NCBI GenBank assembly: GCA_002067855.1
Contig: MVQS01000264.1
Coordinates: 1-9,257, forward strand
Length of the DNA: 9,257 bases
Direction of reading: 5' to 3'
Origin: Syntrophaceae bacterium PtaB.Bin038
GTDB lineage: Bacteria; Desulfobacterota; Syntrophia; Syntrophales; UBA2192
The notes below the pieces were generated by a model. It ran no database searches. It was not told the origin of the DNA and was given only the letters and a program-made list of their open reading frames with translations. Below, piece after piece: positions 1 to 5,822 of this stretch. Each line of letters begins with the position of its first letter. Within the stretch, counting starts at the first letter, position 1. Both the position numbers and the translations under genes were made by a program.

Positions 1-579
1 GATGTAGTTGAACGTGAGGTAGAGCCCGAGGGCCTGCCAGTCGATCCGCTTCTCCACGCCGGGGTGCTGCAGGATCGACTTGATCTCGGAGGCGAAGAGG
101 AACGTGTCGCCGCCGTGCCAATAAACCAGGGGCTTGATGCCGATGCGGTCGCGGCCCAGCACGAGCGTCTCCTTCCTCCCGTCCCACACGGCGAAGGCGA
201 ACATTCCCGCGAGACGCCGCGCGCAGGCCTCCCCCTCCTCCTCGTAGAGGTGGACGATGACCTCGCTGTCGGTGTTCGAGCGGAAGCGGTGGCCCCTGCC
301 CTCCAGCTCCCTGCGGAGCTCCGGGTGGTTGTAGATCTCGCCGTTGAAGACGAGCCACACGGTGCCGTCCTCGTTGGACAGGGGCTGCCGGCCCGCCTCG
401 GAGAGATCGATGATGGAGAGCCGGCGATGGCCGAGCCCCACCGACGGCCCGGGCGCCCGGCGCAGGTAGACCCCCGACTCGTCGGGGCCCCGGTGGGTCA
501 TGACGTCCGTCATGCGCCGCAGGACCGCCTCGTCGATCCGGCTGCCGTTTGTCGTTACCGCCCCGCAGATCCCGCACAT
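1..579 (-). CDS. asnB: Asparagine synthase (glutamine-hydrolysing)-like amidotransferase, N-terminal part
   Basis: The gene runs off the left edge; 193 codons are present. The protein begins Met-Cys-Gly-Ile-Cys-Gly, so removal of Met exposes Cys2, the nucleophile of class II (Ntn) glutamine amidotransferases. Other family motifs follow: HRGPDESG at residues 29-36, HRRLSIIDLS at 51-60, NGEIYN at 79-84, and GRDRIGIKPLVYW further on. This domain hydrolyses glutamine and channels ammonia to a C-terminal ATP-dependent synthetase domain, which lies outside the window; full-length relatives have about 600 residues. The ATG is fixed by the catalytic Cys2. It lies only 5 nt after the stop of the upstream methyltransferase, with no strong Shine-Dalgarno, so translation may be coupled. 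AsnB homologues inside polysaccharide loci are thought to amidate sugar carboxylates rather than make free asparagine. That role here is inferred from context. Confidence 0.93.
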   Translation of the reverse strand, partial: MCGICGAVTTNGSRIDEAVLRRMTDVMTHRGPDESGVYLRRAPGPSVGLGHRRLSIIDLSEAGRQPLSNEDGTVWLVFNGEIYNHPELRRELEGRGHRFRSNTDSEVIVHLYEEEGEACARRLAGMFAFAVWDGRKETLVLGRDRIGIKPLVYWHGGDTFLFASEIKSILQHPGVEKRIDWQALGLYLTFNYI

Positions 580-584
580 GCCCT

Positions 585-1475
585 TCAGTCCGTTCCCCCT
601 GCTCTGCGCGCCGTCACCTCCAGGGAGGCCCCCCAGAGGAGCCTGCCGGCGCTGAGAAGCTCGGCGGTCTTCGCCCCGTGCCACACCGCCCGCCGCAACG
701 TGCGCAGGGCTTTCGTCCGTCCCGTGTGCCGGCGATACCCGCTGAATTCGGAAAGGCCCGCATTGCGGATCTCGATCGGTGCGAACCCCCGGTCGGCGAG
801 CATCCCCGCGAGCCAGGCCGCCGACAGGGCATAGTTGTGGAACACCACGACCCGCCCGGCCCTGCTTTGGAGGCCGCAGGTCTCGAGCAGGCGGAACAGG
901 GCCACGTGAAACGGGCCGTTGGGCACCCGGATGTAGAGAAGCCCCCCCGGCCTCAGGAGCCCGGCCGCCCGCCCCGCGGCCTCCCAGGGCTCGGCAAGAT
1001 GGTCGAGCACATTGATCATGGTTACCGCGTCATAGGGCTCTCCCGGGTCGACGTCCTCGAGGGTCCCCTGAAAGCCCGCATTCCCGATCGTCCTGCGAAG
1101 GTAATCGATCGACTCCCGCGAAGGATCGATTCCCACCGCGTCCCAGCCCCGATTCAGCGCCTCGCGGAGGAAGAACCCGCAGCCGCAGCCCACGTCGAGC
1201 AGCCGCCCGCGGCTCACCTGCCCCTCGACCCGGTCCAGCGCCTCGCGGTAGATGCCGTCGCGGTAGCCCTCCAGCTGATCCCAGGCCAGCTCCCGGAAAT
1301 AATCGTCCTCGTAATAACGGCGTTCCTCGACGGCGGTTTCCGGCACATCGAGGCCGTCGCGGAACACGAGCCGGCAGTTCGAACATTGGAAAAACCGCCG
1401 CCCGCCCACGGCGAGTCCGGAGGATGCCCCTTTCAGGCAGTAGGGACACCGGCGGGACTCGGCGGGCTGGTTCAT
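585..1475 (-). CDS. Zinc-ribbon class I SAM-dependent methyltransferase
   Basis: A 296-residue protein. The N-terminus holds two CxxC pairs (Cys10/Cys13 and Cys31/Cys34) that should bind one zinc. A Rossmann-type methyltransferase domain follows: SAM-binding motif I LLDVGCGCGFFL at 92-103, acidic residue GIDPS near 115-119, YDAVTMINVLDHL at 148-160 and LLRPGGLLYIRVPNG at 173-187. The C-terminus ends in a short beta-strand-like GASLEVTARR (282-291), the usual finish of this fold. The start is ATG at 1475. It overlaps the TGA of the GT2 gene in an ATGA junction and is preceded by GGAGG 7 nt upstream. The frame stays open a further 163 codons upstream, but that part overlaps the GT2 gene and is a shadow. 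Methyltransferases of this architecture are common in O-antigen and exopolysaccharide loci, where they methylate sugars. The acceptor is unknown, and so is whether O- or C-methylation is involved. Confidence 0.9.
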   Translation of the reverse strand: MNQPAESRRCPYCLKGASSGLAVGGRRFFQCSNCRLVFRDGLDVPETAVEERRYYEDDYFRELAWDQLEGYRDGIYREALDRVEGQVSRGRLLDVGCGCGFFLREALNRGWDAVGIDPSRESIDYLRRTIGNAGFQGTLEDVDPGEPYDAVTMINVLDHLAEPWEAAGRAAGLLRPGGLLYIRVPNGPFHVALFRLLETCGLQSRAGRVVVFHNYALSAAWLAGMLADRGFAPIEIRNAGLSEFSGYRRHTGRTKALRTLRRAVWHGAKTAELLSAGRLLWGASLEVTARRAGGTD

Positions 1476-2377
1476 CGCCGGGCCTCCGAGGGTCGCAGCA
1501 CTCTTTCGGCCGGGGTCTCGGCGGGGTGATACTCCGCACGCTTCCCGAGCCTGGACCGGAAACCGTCGTGCACGCCCAGCAGGATCGCCTTTGCCCTTCC
1601 GCGTTCGCCCGTGCGGACGAACGACAGCAGGAGGGCCATCTTGACGGCGTAGGCCAGGGTGCTCCTCAGTTCCGCCCGTCGCCCGTGCATGCGGAAGGCA
1701 TGGATGGAGTTTCGCACGGCGTAGTAGAACCGGTACGCCTCGGCATAGCAGGACACCTCGCGGCCCAACACGCGCAGGGTCTGCTTGTCGTCCTTCCGCG
1801 TCTCCACGATCAGGCTGCCGGGGACCCAGAAGAAGCGCCATCCGCAGGCGGCCATGCGCAGCGCGTACTCCGCGTCGTCGGCGTAGAGGAAGTAGTCCTT
1901 CCGGGGAAGCCCCGCCTGCCGAGCCGCCTCGGCCCTCATGAGCGTTCCCCGCCAGGCGAAGCACGCAATCGGGGTGGGAGCAGGGTCCGGGTGGTTCGGG
2001 CCGACGGCCCGCACGGCGCCCACGCAGCCTTCGCGCTCCTCGAGATCCCGGAGACCCCGGTAGAGCGCTTCCAGGGCATCGGCGGGCATCCGGACGTCGT
2101 CGTCGAGGGTCAGAATGGCATCGCTCCCCCCTTCCAAGGCCCGTCGCAGTCCTTCATGGAAGCCGCCGGCGGATCCCTCGTTGGCCGCCATCTGCACGGT
2201 TTCTATTTTCGGCGCCGGCAGGGGGGGGTAATTCGCCCCGCGTCTCGTGGAATTGTCCACGATGACGACGCGGTGCGGCCGGAGACTCTGCCGCAGCAGG
2301 TCCTCCAGGAGATCCCGAAGCATTCCGGGGTTGTTGAAGGTGACGATGACGGCGGCGATCTTCACGCGCTGGCCCAT
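1472..2377 (-). CDS. Family 2 glycosyltransferase (rhamnosyltransferase-like)
   Basis: A 301-residue GT-A fold enzyme. Visible motifs are the N-terminal strand AAVIVTFNNPGML (8-20), VVIVDNST (37-44), NEGSAGGFHEG (66-76, the nucleotide-sugar binding turn seen in rhamnosyl- and galactofuranosyl-type GT2 enzymes), the metal-binding LDDDVRMP (91-98, DDD replacing the usual DXD), and YADDAEYALR (165-174) where the catalytic base is expected. YYAVRN (218-223) resembles the (W/Y)xxRN region of this subgroup. It should transfer a sugar from a nucleotide donor to a growing glycan at the cytoplasmic face. The ATG at 2377 lies 9 nt after the preceding stop with only a weak GGA upstream; a GTG at codon 5 is an alternative. 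The stop overlaps the next gene's ATG. A C8 tract lies at codons 50-53. The specific sugar cannot be read from the sequence. Confidence 0.92.
   Translation of the reverse strand: MGQRVKIAAVIVTFNNPGMLRDLLEDLLRQSLRPHRVVIVDNSTRRGANYPPLPAPKIETVQMAANEGSAGGFHEGLRRALEGGSDAILTLDDDVRMPADALEALYRGLRDLEEREGCVGAVRAVGPNHPDPAPTPIACFAWRGTLMRAEAARQAGLPRKDYFLYADDAEYALRMAACGWRFFWVPGSLIVETRKDDKQTLRVLGREVSCYAEAYRFYYAVRNSIHAFRMHGRRAELRSTLAYAVKMALLLSFVRTGERGRAKAILLGVHDGFRSRLGKRAEYHPAETPAERVLRPSEARR
1483..1487 (-). promoter_or_regulatory. Ribosome binding site for the 585-1475 methyltransferase
   Basis: GGAGG on the minus strand, 7 nt before the ATG at 1475. It decides the start over the much longer open frame that reaches back to 1964. 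Confidence 0.8.
2221..2228 (-). repeat. Poly-C (C8) homopolymer tract inside the GT2 gene
   Basis: Eight C on the coding strand (G8 on the plus strand) spanning the Tyr-Pro-Pro-Leu codons 50-53. It is the longest homopolymer I noticed in the window. The gene is in frame across it as given. Confidence 0.9.
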
Positions 2378-2386
2378 GGCGTTCCG

Positions 2387-3130
2387 TCAATGCGTTGCGG
2401 GTTGATACGACCGGAGCAGGCCGATACCGCCGAACTGCGACCGCCAGTTCTCCACGAACTCCACGGAATCGAAGGAACCGCGGATCTCTTTCCAGAGGCG
2501 GTTTACCTCGCAGCCGCTCTCGGCGGAGTGGGGGACGATGTCGTGGAAGCCGATCATGCCGCCGGGGCGCACGAGCGACCGGTACGTCTCGAAATCCCTT
2601 TTGACCCCCTCGTAGGTGTGGTCCCCGTCGATGAACAGGAAATCCACGCTCCGGCCACCGAGCACGCCCTTCAGCGCCTCGAGGGTGGACGGGTCGTGCG
2701 AGTCCCTGCGCAGCAGATGCACACGCTGGCCCGACTTCGCAAAGGAGCGGTACAGCGGGGCCCGCCACAGCGGGTAGCCGCCCCCGAAGGCCCCTCCCGG
2801 GAGGTCGATGCTGGCGAGGGTCGCGTCATCCGCGGCCGCCCGCGTGAGCATGAAGAGCGTCCCCCCGGAGGCCGTGCCGATCTCCACCACCGCAGACGGT
2901 CTGAGTCGACTGACTTCCCCGAGCAACGCCCCGAGTTCCACCCGGCTCTGCAGGGGCCGAATGAACCGCATGGCGGGAGAGAAGACCTTATCCAGCGCAG
3001 CTTCGAAGCCAGCCACGTTCCGTAGATGGCGCATTGCCCTTCGGCACTCCAGGTAGCAAACCGTTTTCATCGGCAGCTCGATGAAGACCCTCTCGAATCC
3101 GGCCCGGATGGCCGGGTTGACCGTGCTCAT
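2387..3130 (-). CDS. Class I SAM-dependent methyltransferase, Methyltransf_24 / CmcI-like
   Basis: A 247-residue protein with the features of the Methyltransf_24 group. Motif I is VVEIGTASGGTLFML (81-95), an acidic residue after a hydrophobic strand follows at ASIDLPGG (106-113), then the characteristic DFLFIDGDHTYEGVKRDF (163-180) and RPGGMIGFHDI (188-198). The Asp and His residues of IDGDH and GFHDI are conserved in members that bind a divalent metal, such as cephalosporin hydroxylase- and macrocin O-methyltransferase-like proteins. That suggests an O-methyltransferase acting on a sugar. The start is ATG at 3130: it overlaps the GT9 stop as ATGA and has GGGAGGG 5 nt upstream. The frame is open back to 3271, but that part lies inside the GT9 gene. 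The stop is followed after 9 nt by the GT2 gene. The substrate is unknown. Confidence 0.9.
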   Translation of the reverse strand: MSTVNPAIRAGFERVFIELPMKTVCYLECRRAMRHLRNVAGFEAALDKVFSPAMRFIRPLQSRVELGALLGEVSRLRPSAVVEIGTASGGTLFMLTRAAADDATLASIDLPGGAFGGGYPLWRAPLYRSFAKSGQRVHLLRRDSHDPSTLEALKGVLGGRSVDFLFIDGDHTYEGVKRDFETYRSLVRPGGMIGFHDIVPHSAESGCEVNRLWKEIRGSFDSVEFVENWRSQFGGIGLLRSYQPATH

Positions 3131-4224
3131 GAATGCCCTCCCATGGTGATGGCCTCTTTCCTGTGCGGCCTGGCCGCGAGAAGGCTGCGGCAGTCTTCGA
3201 AGACCTCCTCGGTCGTGATCCGTTCCAGGCAGCGGGGCCGCGGACATCGGTCCTGCCGGCAGGGGCGGCAATCGATTTCGTGCCAGATGAGCCTGCTGCG
3301 GCCTGGCGCGGCACAGGGACCGAACTGCCCGGGCCGGGCGGGACCGAACAAGGCCACCAGCGGCGTGCCCGCCGCGGCGGCGATGTGCATGGGTCCGCTG
3401 TCGTTGGTCACAAGCAGGTCCAGACGGCTGATGACGCAGGCCAGGTCATCGAGGCTCAGCCTCCCCGACAGGTTGTCTGCCGGATACCGCATCCCCCGCG
3501 CGATGGCGCCGGCGATCCGCGTCTCCGCGGGACCGCCGAGAAGGATGATCCTTGCCCCCTCGCTCTCGGCCAGCCGGTCGGCCACACGGCTGTACCGCGC
3601 GGGATCCCATCGCTTGAGCGAACGGTCGCCTCCCGGATTGATGCCCACGACGGGTGCCCCCGGCGCCTCGTCAAGATCCGAGAAGAACCCGTTCCAGCGG
3701 GCCTCGACGGCACGGTCCCAGTACACGTCCACCCCCCCGCCGTCGGGAATCCCACCCGCCGCCGCGGCTGCCTCCAGGATGGACTCGGAGAAATGCCGCT
3801 CCGAAAAAGCCCCCTTCGCGATCCGCTTCGAGAGAAAGAGGCCGAAGCCGTGCCGGTCATGGCCGGCCCGATGCCATGCTCGGATCGCCAGGAACAGCAG
3901 CCCCATCTTGAGGGCCCCGGCGACGGACTCGACGCTGTAGAGATTCACCGCCATCCGGAACCGGAATCTTCGAAGCCGGCGGACGAGGCCCGGCAGGGCG
4001 AGCGCATGTGCCTTGTCCCCTCGGAGTTCCCGGATCGGGAAAGGCCACACGCGGTCCACATAGGGGTAATTCCGGGCGAGCGGCGCCGCGTCGGTGCTGG
4101 TGAGAAGATGGATCTCCGCCTCCGGGTACCCGTTCCTGATGGCGCGGATGCCCTTCGAGGCAAGGATCAGGTCGCCGATCCCGGCGACGAGCACGATGAG
4201 GATGCAATCCCGATGCGCTGCCAT
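3127..4224 (-). CDS. Family 9 glycosyltransferase (heptosyltransferase-like)
   Basis: A 365-residue GT-B enzyme resembling ADP-heptose:LPS heptosyltransferases. The N-terminal domain opens with ILIVLVAGIGDLILAS (8-23), the glycine-rich acceptor-side loop with the conserved GD. The C-terminal domain carries VVGINPGGDRSLKRWDPARYS (192-212), RIILLGGPAE (225-234) and LSGRLSLDDLACVISR (252-267). VTNDSGPMHIAAAAGTPLVALFGP (272-295) is the family's signature nucleotide-sugar binding region. Near the end is a cysteine cluster, C319-x2-C322-x4-C327-x4-C332, followed by LERIT; a similar cluster is common in this family. It is the first gene after the predicted sigma-54 promoter. An AGGAGA element sits 12 nt before the ATG, which is wider than usual. 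The end overlaps the next gene by 4 nt. The donor may be heptose or another sugar; the motifs do not separate these. Confidence 0.92.
   Translation of the reverse strand: MAAHRDCILIVLVAGIGDLILASKGIRAIRNGYPEAEIHLLTSTDAAPLARNYPYVDRVWPFPIRELRGDKAHALALPGLVRRLRRFRFRMAVNLYSVESVAGALKMGLLFLAIRAWHRAGHDRHGFGLFLSKRIAKGAFSERHFSESILEAAAAAGGIPDGGGVDVYWDRAVEARWNGFFSDLDEAPGAPVVGINPGGDRSLKRWDPARYSRVADRLAESEGARIILLGGPAETRIAGAIARGMRYPADNLSGRLSLDDLACVISRLDLLVTNDSGPMHIAAAAGTPLVALFGPARPGQFGPCAAPGRSRLIWHEIDCRPCRQDRCPRPRCLERITTEEVFEDCRSLLAARPHRKEAITMGGHS
3136..3142 (-). promoter_or_regulatory. Ribosome binding site for the 2387-3130 methyltransferase
   Basis: GGGAGGG on the minus strand, 5 nt before the ATG at 3130. 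It is the strongest Shine-Dalgarno in the downstream half and sets the start at 3130 rather than 3271. Confidence 0.85.
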
Positions 4225-4282
4225 GGGCCGCTTAGGTCTCCTGTCGTCAGTGCGGAAAATCTCGTGAATCCCGCTACTTTAG

Positions 4283-4299
4283 AGCAAGAAGCATACCAG
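4283..4299 (-). promoter_or_regulatory. Predicted sigma-54 (RpoN) -24/-12 promoter
   Basis: The minus strand reads CTGGTATGCTTCTTGCT. Against the consensus YTGGCACGNNNNTTGCW it matches 11 of 13 defined positions, including the near-invariant GG (-24) and GC (-12) at exactly the right spacing. The two mismatches are T for C within CAC. Counting 12 nt from the C of GC puts the start of transcription near 4272 and leaves a leader of about 48 nt before the GT9 ATG. It would drive the five genes from the GT9 leftwards. Sigma-54 promoters need an AAA+ activator; none is encoded in the window. Confidence 0.62.
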
Positions 4300-4322
4300 T
4301 CGGGAAATGCTCGCGGCCAGCA

Positions 4323-4332
4323 CGAGCGCTCG
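4323..4332. repeat. Perfect 10-bp palindrome CGAGCGCTCG
   Basis: It lies just after the GtrA stop and about 55 bp upstream of the predicted sigma-54 start site. It could be a regulator site or chance in GC-rich DNA. It is closer to the promoter than typical activator sites. Confidence 0.45.
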
Positions 4333-4350
4333 GATCAGGATGACTCGCCA

Positions 4351-4761
4351 TCAAGGGTAACGGGCCGACGACGGGCCCCCCGTTGCCGTCCGGGTCATTG
4401 GTCCACCCAGAATGACACGCCGGCTCATCAAGAAAACGACGGAAACCGTCAACGCAACGGCCATGAGGGCCGCGATGCGCGGATCGACGGCGAGAAGTTC
4501 TACGGCGGCCCACAGCAAGAGAACGCCGAGAACGTACTGGATCCCGTAGACGGCGGGATAGCGGAGGGCCTTGTTCCACTCCAGGGCCCGTCGGAACACA
4601 AAGCGGGAATGCAGGGCATAGGAGATACCGATCCCGGCTGCATAGGTCAGCGAAAAAGACACCGTGTAGGGAAGGAAACGCAGCAGCAGAAGGTACAGGA
4701 CGTATCCCGCCACGGTATTCAGAAGACCGACGCCCGCGAAACGAAGAAACTCTTGGCTCAT
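4351..4761 (-). CDS. GtrA-family membrane protein (lipid-linked sugar translocation)
   Basis: A small hydrophobic protein of 136 residues from the ATG at 4761. It opens with SQEFLRFAGVGLLNTVAGY, the typical GtrA N-terminus (F-x-x-F/V-G-x-x-N/T). Four hydrophobic helices can be drawn. The first loop carries GISYALHSRFVFRR, matching the family's conserved N/H-x-x-x-x-F-x-F segment after helix 2. GtrA proteins are thought to flip, or help flip, undecaprenyl-phosphate-linked sugars across the inner membrane for O-antigen or wall glycan decoration. The frame is open further upstream to 4998. A second ATG at 4869 overlaps the stop of the frameshifted methyltransferase tail as ATGA and would add 36 residues. 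Neither ATG has a good Shine-Dalgarno. I prefer 4761 because homologues start just before FxRF. Confidence 0.85.
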   Translation of the reverse strand: MSQEFLRFAGVGLLNTVAGYVLYLLLLRFLPYTVSFSLTYAAGIGISYALHSRFVFRRALEWNKALRYPAVYGIQYVLGVLLLWAAVELLAVDPRIAALMAVALTVSVVFLMSRRVILGGPMTRTATGGPSSARYP

Positions 4762-4865
4762 GGACTCATGCCAGCGCTGCCCGGCAGCCGCGGAATGACC
4801 GGATGGCCGAGGCGCTTCTGTTGTCGATGAAGTCTTGCAGGCACACCGTTCGGAAGCGATGCAGG

Positions 4866-4991
4866 TCATGCCATGCCGTCCGGTACGGCGTAAACGGTGA
4901 TTTCCCTGTGCATGTCCGCCGCGGAGCGCGCGTGCTGGAGAATTGTTTTCAGCGGCCACAGCAGGTTCACGTGGCGTGAAATCATGCTCCG
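4866..4991 (-). pseudogene. Out-of-frame C-terminal tail of the preceding zinc-ribbon methyltransferase
   Basis: Directly after the stop of the 4982-5788 gene, another frame encodes 41 codons ending at TGA 4868-4866. They include HVNLLWPLKTILQH and the ending REITVYAVPDGMA. The Ile-Thr-Val-Tyr-Ala strand is the usual last beta-strand of this methyltransferase group, and the sister gene in this window ends comparably (LEVTARR). Of the 41 codons, 32 end in G or C, as expected for coding sequence here. One extra base in the C4 run at 4994-4991 would join the two parts into a protein of about 307 residues, close to the sister's 296. The indel may be a real mutation or a sequencing or assembly error. 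Alternatively this is a separate 38-codon ORF starting at ATG 4985, overlapping the upstream stop as ATGA, but it has no clear ribosome binding site. Confidence 0.65.
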
Positions 4992-5788
4992 GGGTCACGG
5001 ATGCCCGCTTTCCTCATCAGGGCAGCCCCTCCCGTTCCACCCCCTTTTCTTGTCTGCACCGTCCGAAATCCCGCCTGCCGGAGAGTCCTGACGAGTGTGC
5101 TCTCATTGAAATAGAAAAGATGCAAGGGAATGGAGTCAAAAACATAGTCCGGTGCGCTGATCGGTATCGGGACGGCAATGACGGTGACACCGCCCGGCTT
5201 TAGAATCCTCCGGATCTCGAGAAGCGTTGCCGGGGGATCGTGAATGTGTTCGAACACGTGCCAGAGGGTGACCGCGTCGAAATGCCGATCGGGAAACCGG
5301 GCGTGCCCGAGCTGCCCGGTGAAGACGTCGATGCCGAAACGCTGCCGGGCATAGCGGGCCTCGACGTGCGACAATTCAACGCCCTGCACATCCCAACCCC
5401 GCTGCTTGCATACGTCGAGAAAGAACCCCCATGCGCAGCCGATGTCGAGAATCCGTCCCCGCCGGACGATCGCCTCGATCCGGTCGAGTTCCTCGCTGAA
5501 GCGAGCTCTGTGTACGGCGGCCTCGCCGCTGGGATCGTCGGACGGATGGACGGGGGAATGGTCCCCGTCGTCGTAGCAGGCAAGCAAATCGGCGGGCTCG
5601 GGGAACGGATGGACGAAGATCAGTCCGCAGCCGAGGCAGCGGACGTAGGTATATCGGCCGGGACACAGTACGGGCCGGCTTCGCGAATCTCCGCACAGCA
5701 TGCAGGGGCGCGTCGACGTCATGACCTGTTCGCCCCGCGCCGGCCGATGCCGGGCGCCGTCAAGGCCTGCGAGATTCAGCTCTTCCAT
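4982..5788 (-). CDS. Zinc-ribbon class I SAM-dependent methyltransferase, probably frameshifted near its 3' end
   Basis: As read, 268 residues. Two CxxC pairs (Cys29/Cys32 and Cys51/Cys54) form a probable zinc ribbon. The methyltransferase domain follows with motif I ILDIGCAWGFFL (113-124), GVELS (136-140), FDAVTLWHVFEHIHDP (170-185) and ILKPGGVTVIAVPIP (195-209). LHLFYFNESTLVRTLRQAGFR matches the family's region before the last strands. The protein then stops early at AGIRDPGA without the expected final strand, which is found in another frame immediately downstream. The start ATG at 5788 is preceded by GAGG 7 nt upstream and lies 34 nt after the GT87 stop; an internal ATG at 5722 (residue 23) would still keep both CxxC pairs. 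The likely role is methylation of a sugar in the glycan made here. Whether the shortened form is active is uncertain. Confidence 0.88.
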   Translation of the reverse strand: MEELNLAGLDGARHRPARGEQVMTSTRPCMLCGDSRSRPVLCPGRYTYVRCLGCGLIFVHPFPEPADLLACYDDGDHSPVHPSDDPSGEAAVHRARFSEELDRIEAIVRRGRILDIGCAWGFFLDVCKQRGWDVQGVELSHVEARYARQRFGIDVFTGQLGHARFPDRHFDAVTLWHVFEHIHDPPATLLEIRRILKPGGVTVIAVPIPISAPDYVFDSIPLHLFYFNESTLVRTLRQAGFRTVQTRKGGGTGGAALMRKAGIRDPGA

Positions 5789-5822
5789 GGGTCAACCTCG
5801 TTGCATTCATCGGGGCAGGCGT

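Larger units (their letters stand above)
4225..4350. other. 126-nt intergenic region between the GtrA gene and the GT9 gene
   Basis: The longest clearly non-coding stretch in the window. On the minus strand it holds a 10-bp palindrome (4332-4323), a short imperfect stem with a weak T run (not a convincing terminator), a -24/-12 promoter match (4299-4283), and an AGGAGA element (4242-4237) before the GT9 ATG. No small ORF with a ribosome binding site was seen. Confidence 0.75.

Noticed and set aside
64..834. Long plus-strand open frame opposite the amidotransferase
   Set aside because: It is antisense to the AsnB-like and methyltransferase genes, its translation is rich in Arg/Pro/Ala/Val with no recognisable domain, and it arises from high-GC codon bias.
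1476..1964. N-terminal extension of the zinc-ribbon methyltransferase frame
   Set aside because: It overlaps the GT2 gene, has Arg/Gly/Pro-rich sequence unlike the domain, and the ATG at 1475 has GGAGG and an ATGA junction.
1424..3025. 533-codon plus-strand open frame
   Set aside because: It lies antisense to three well-supported genes (methyltransferase, GT2, Methyltransf_24) with clear motifs, and no motif or ribosome binding site supports it.
3229..3268. Cysteine cluster C-x2-C-x4-C-x4-C at the end of the GT9 protein as a novel metal site
   Set aside because: Comparable C-terminal cysteine clusters are common in GT9 family proteins, so it is not a distinguishing feature.
3131..3271. N-terminal extension of the Methyltransf_24 frame
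   Set aside because: It overlaps the GT9 gene, while GGGAGGG and the ATGA junction mark 3130 as the start.
4302..4332. Possible terminator after the GtrA gene
   Set aside because: The minus strand can form a GCTCG/CGAGC stem followed by only ATTT. The stem is short and the T run too weak to call.
3133..4830. 565-codon plus-strand open frame
   Set aside because: It is antisense to the GT9 and GtrA genes and has low-complexity charged composition typical of shadow frames.
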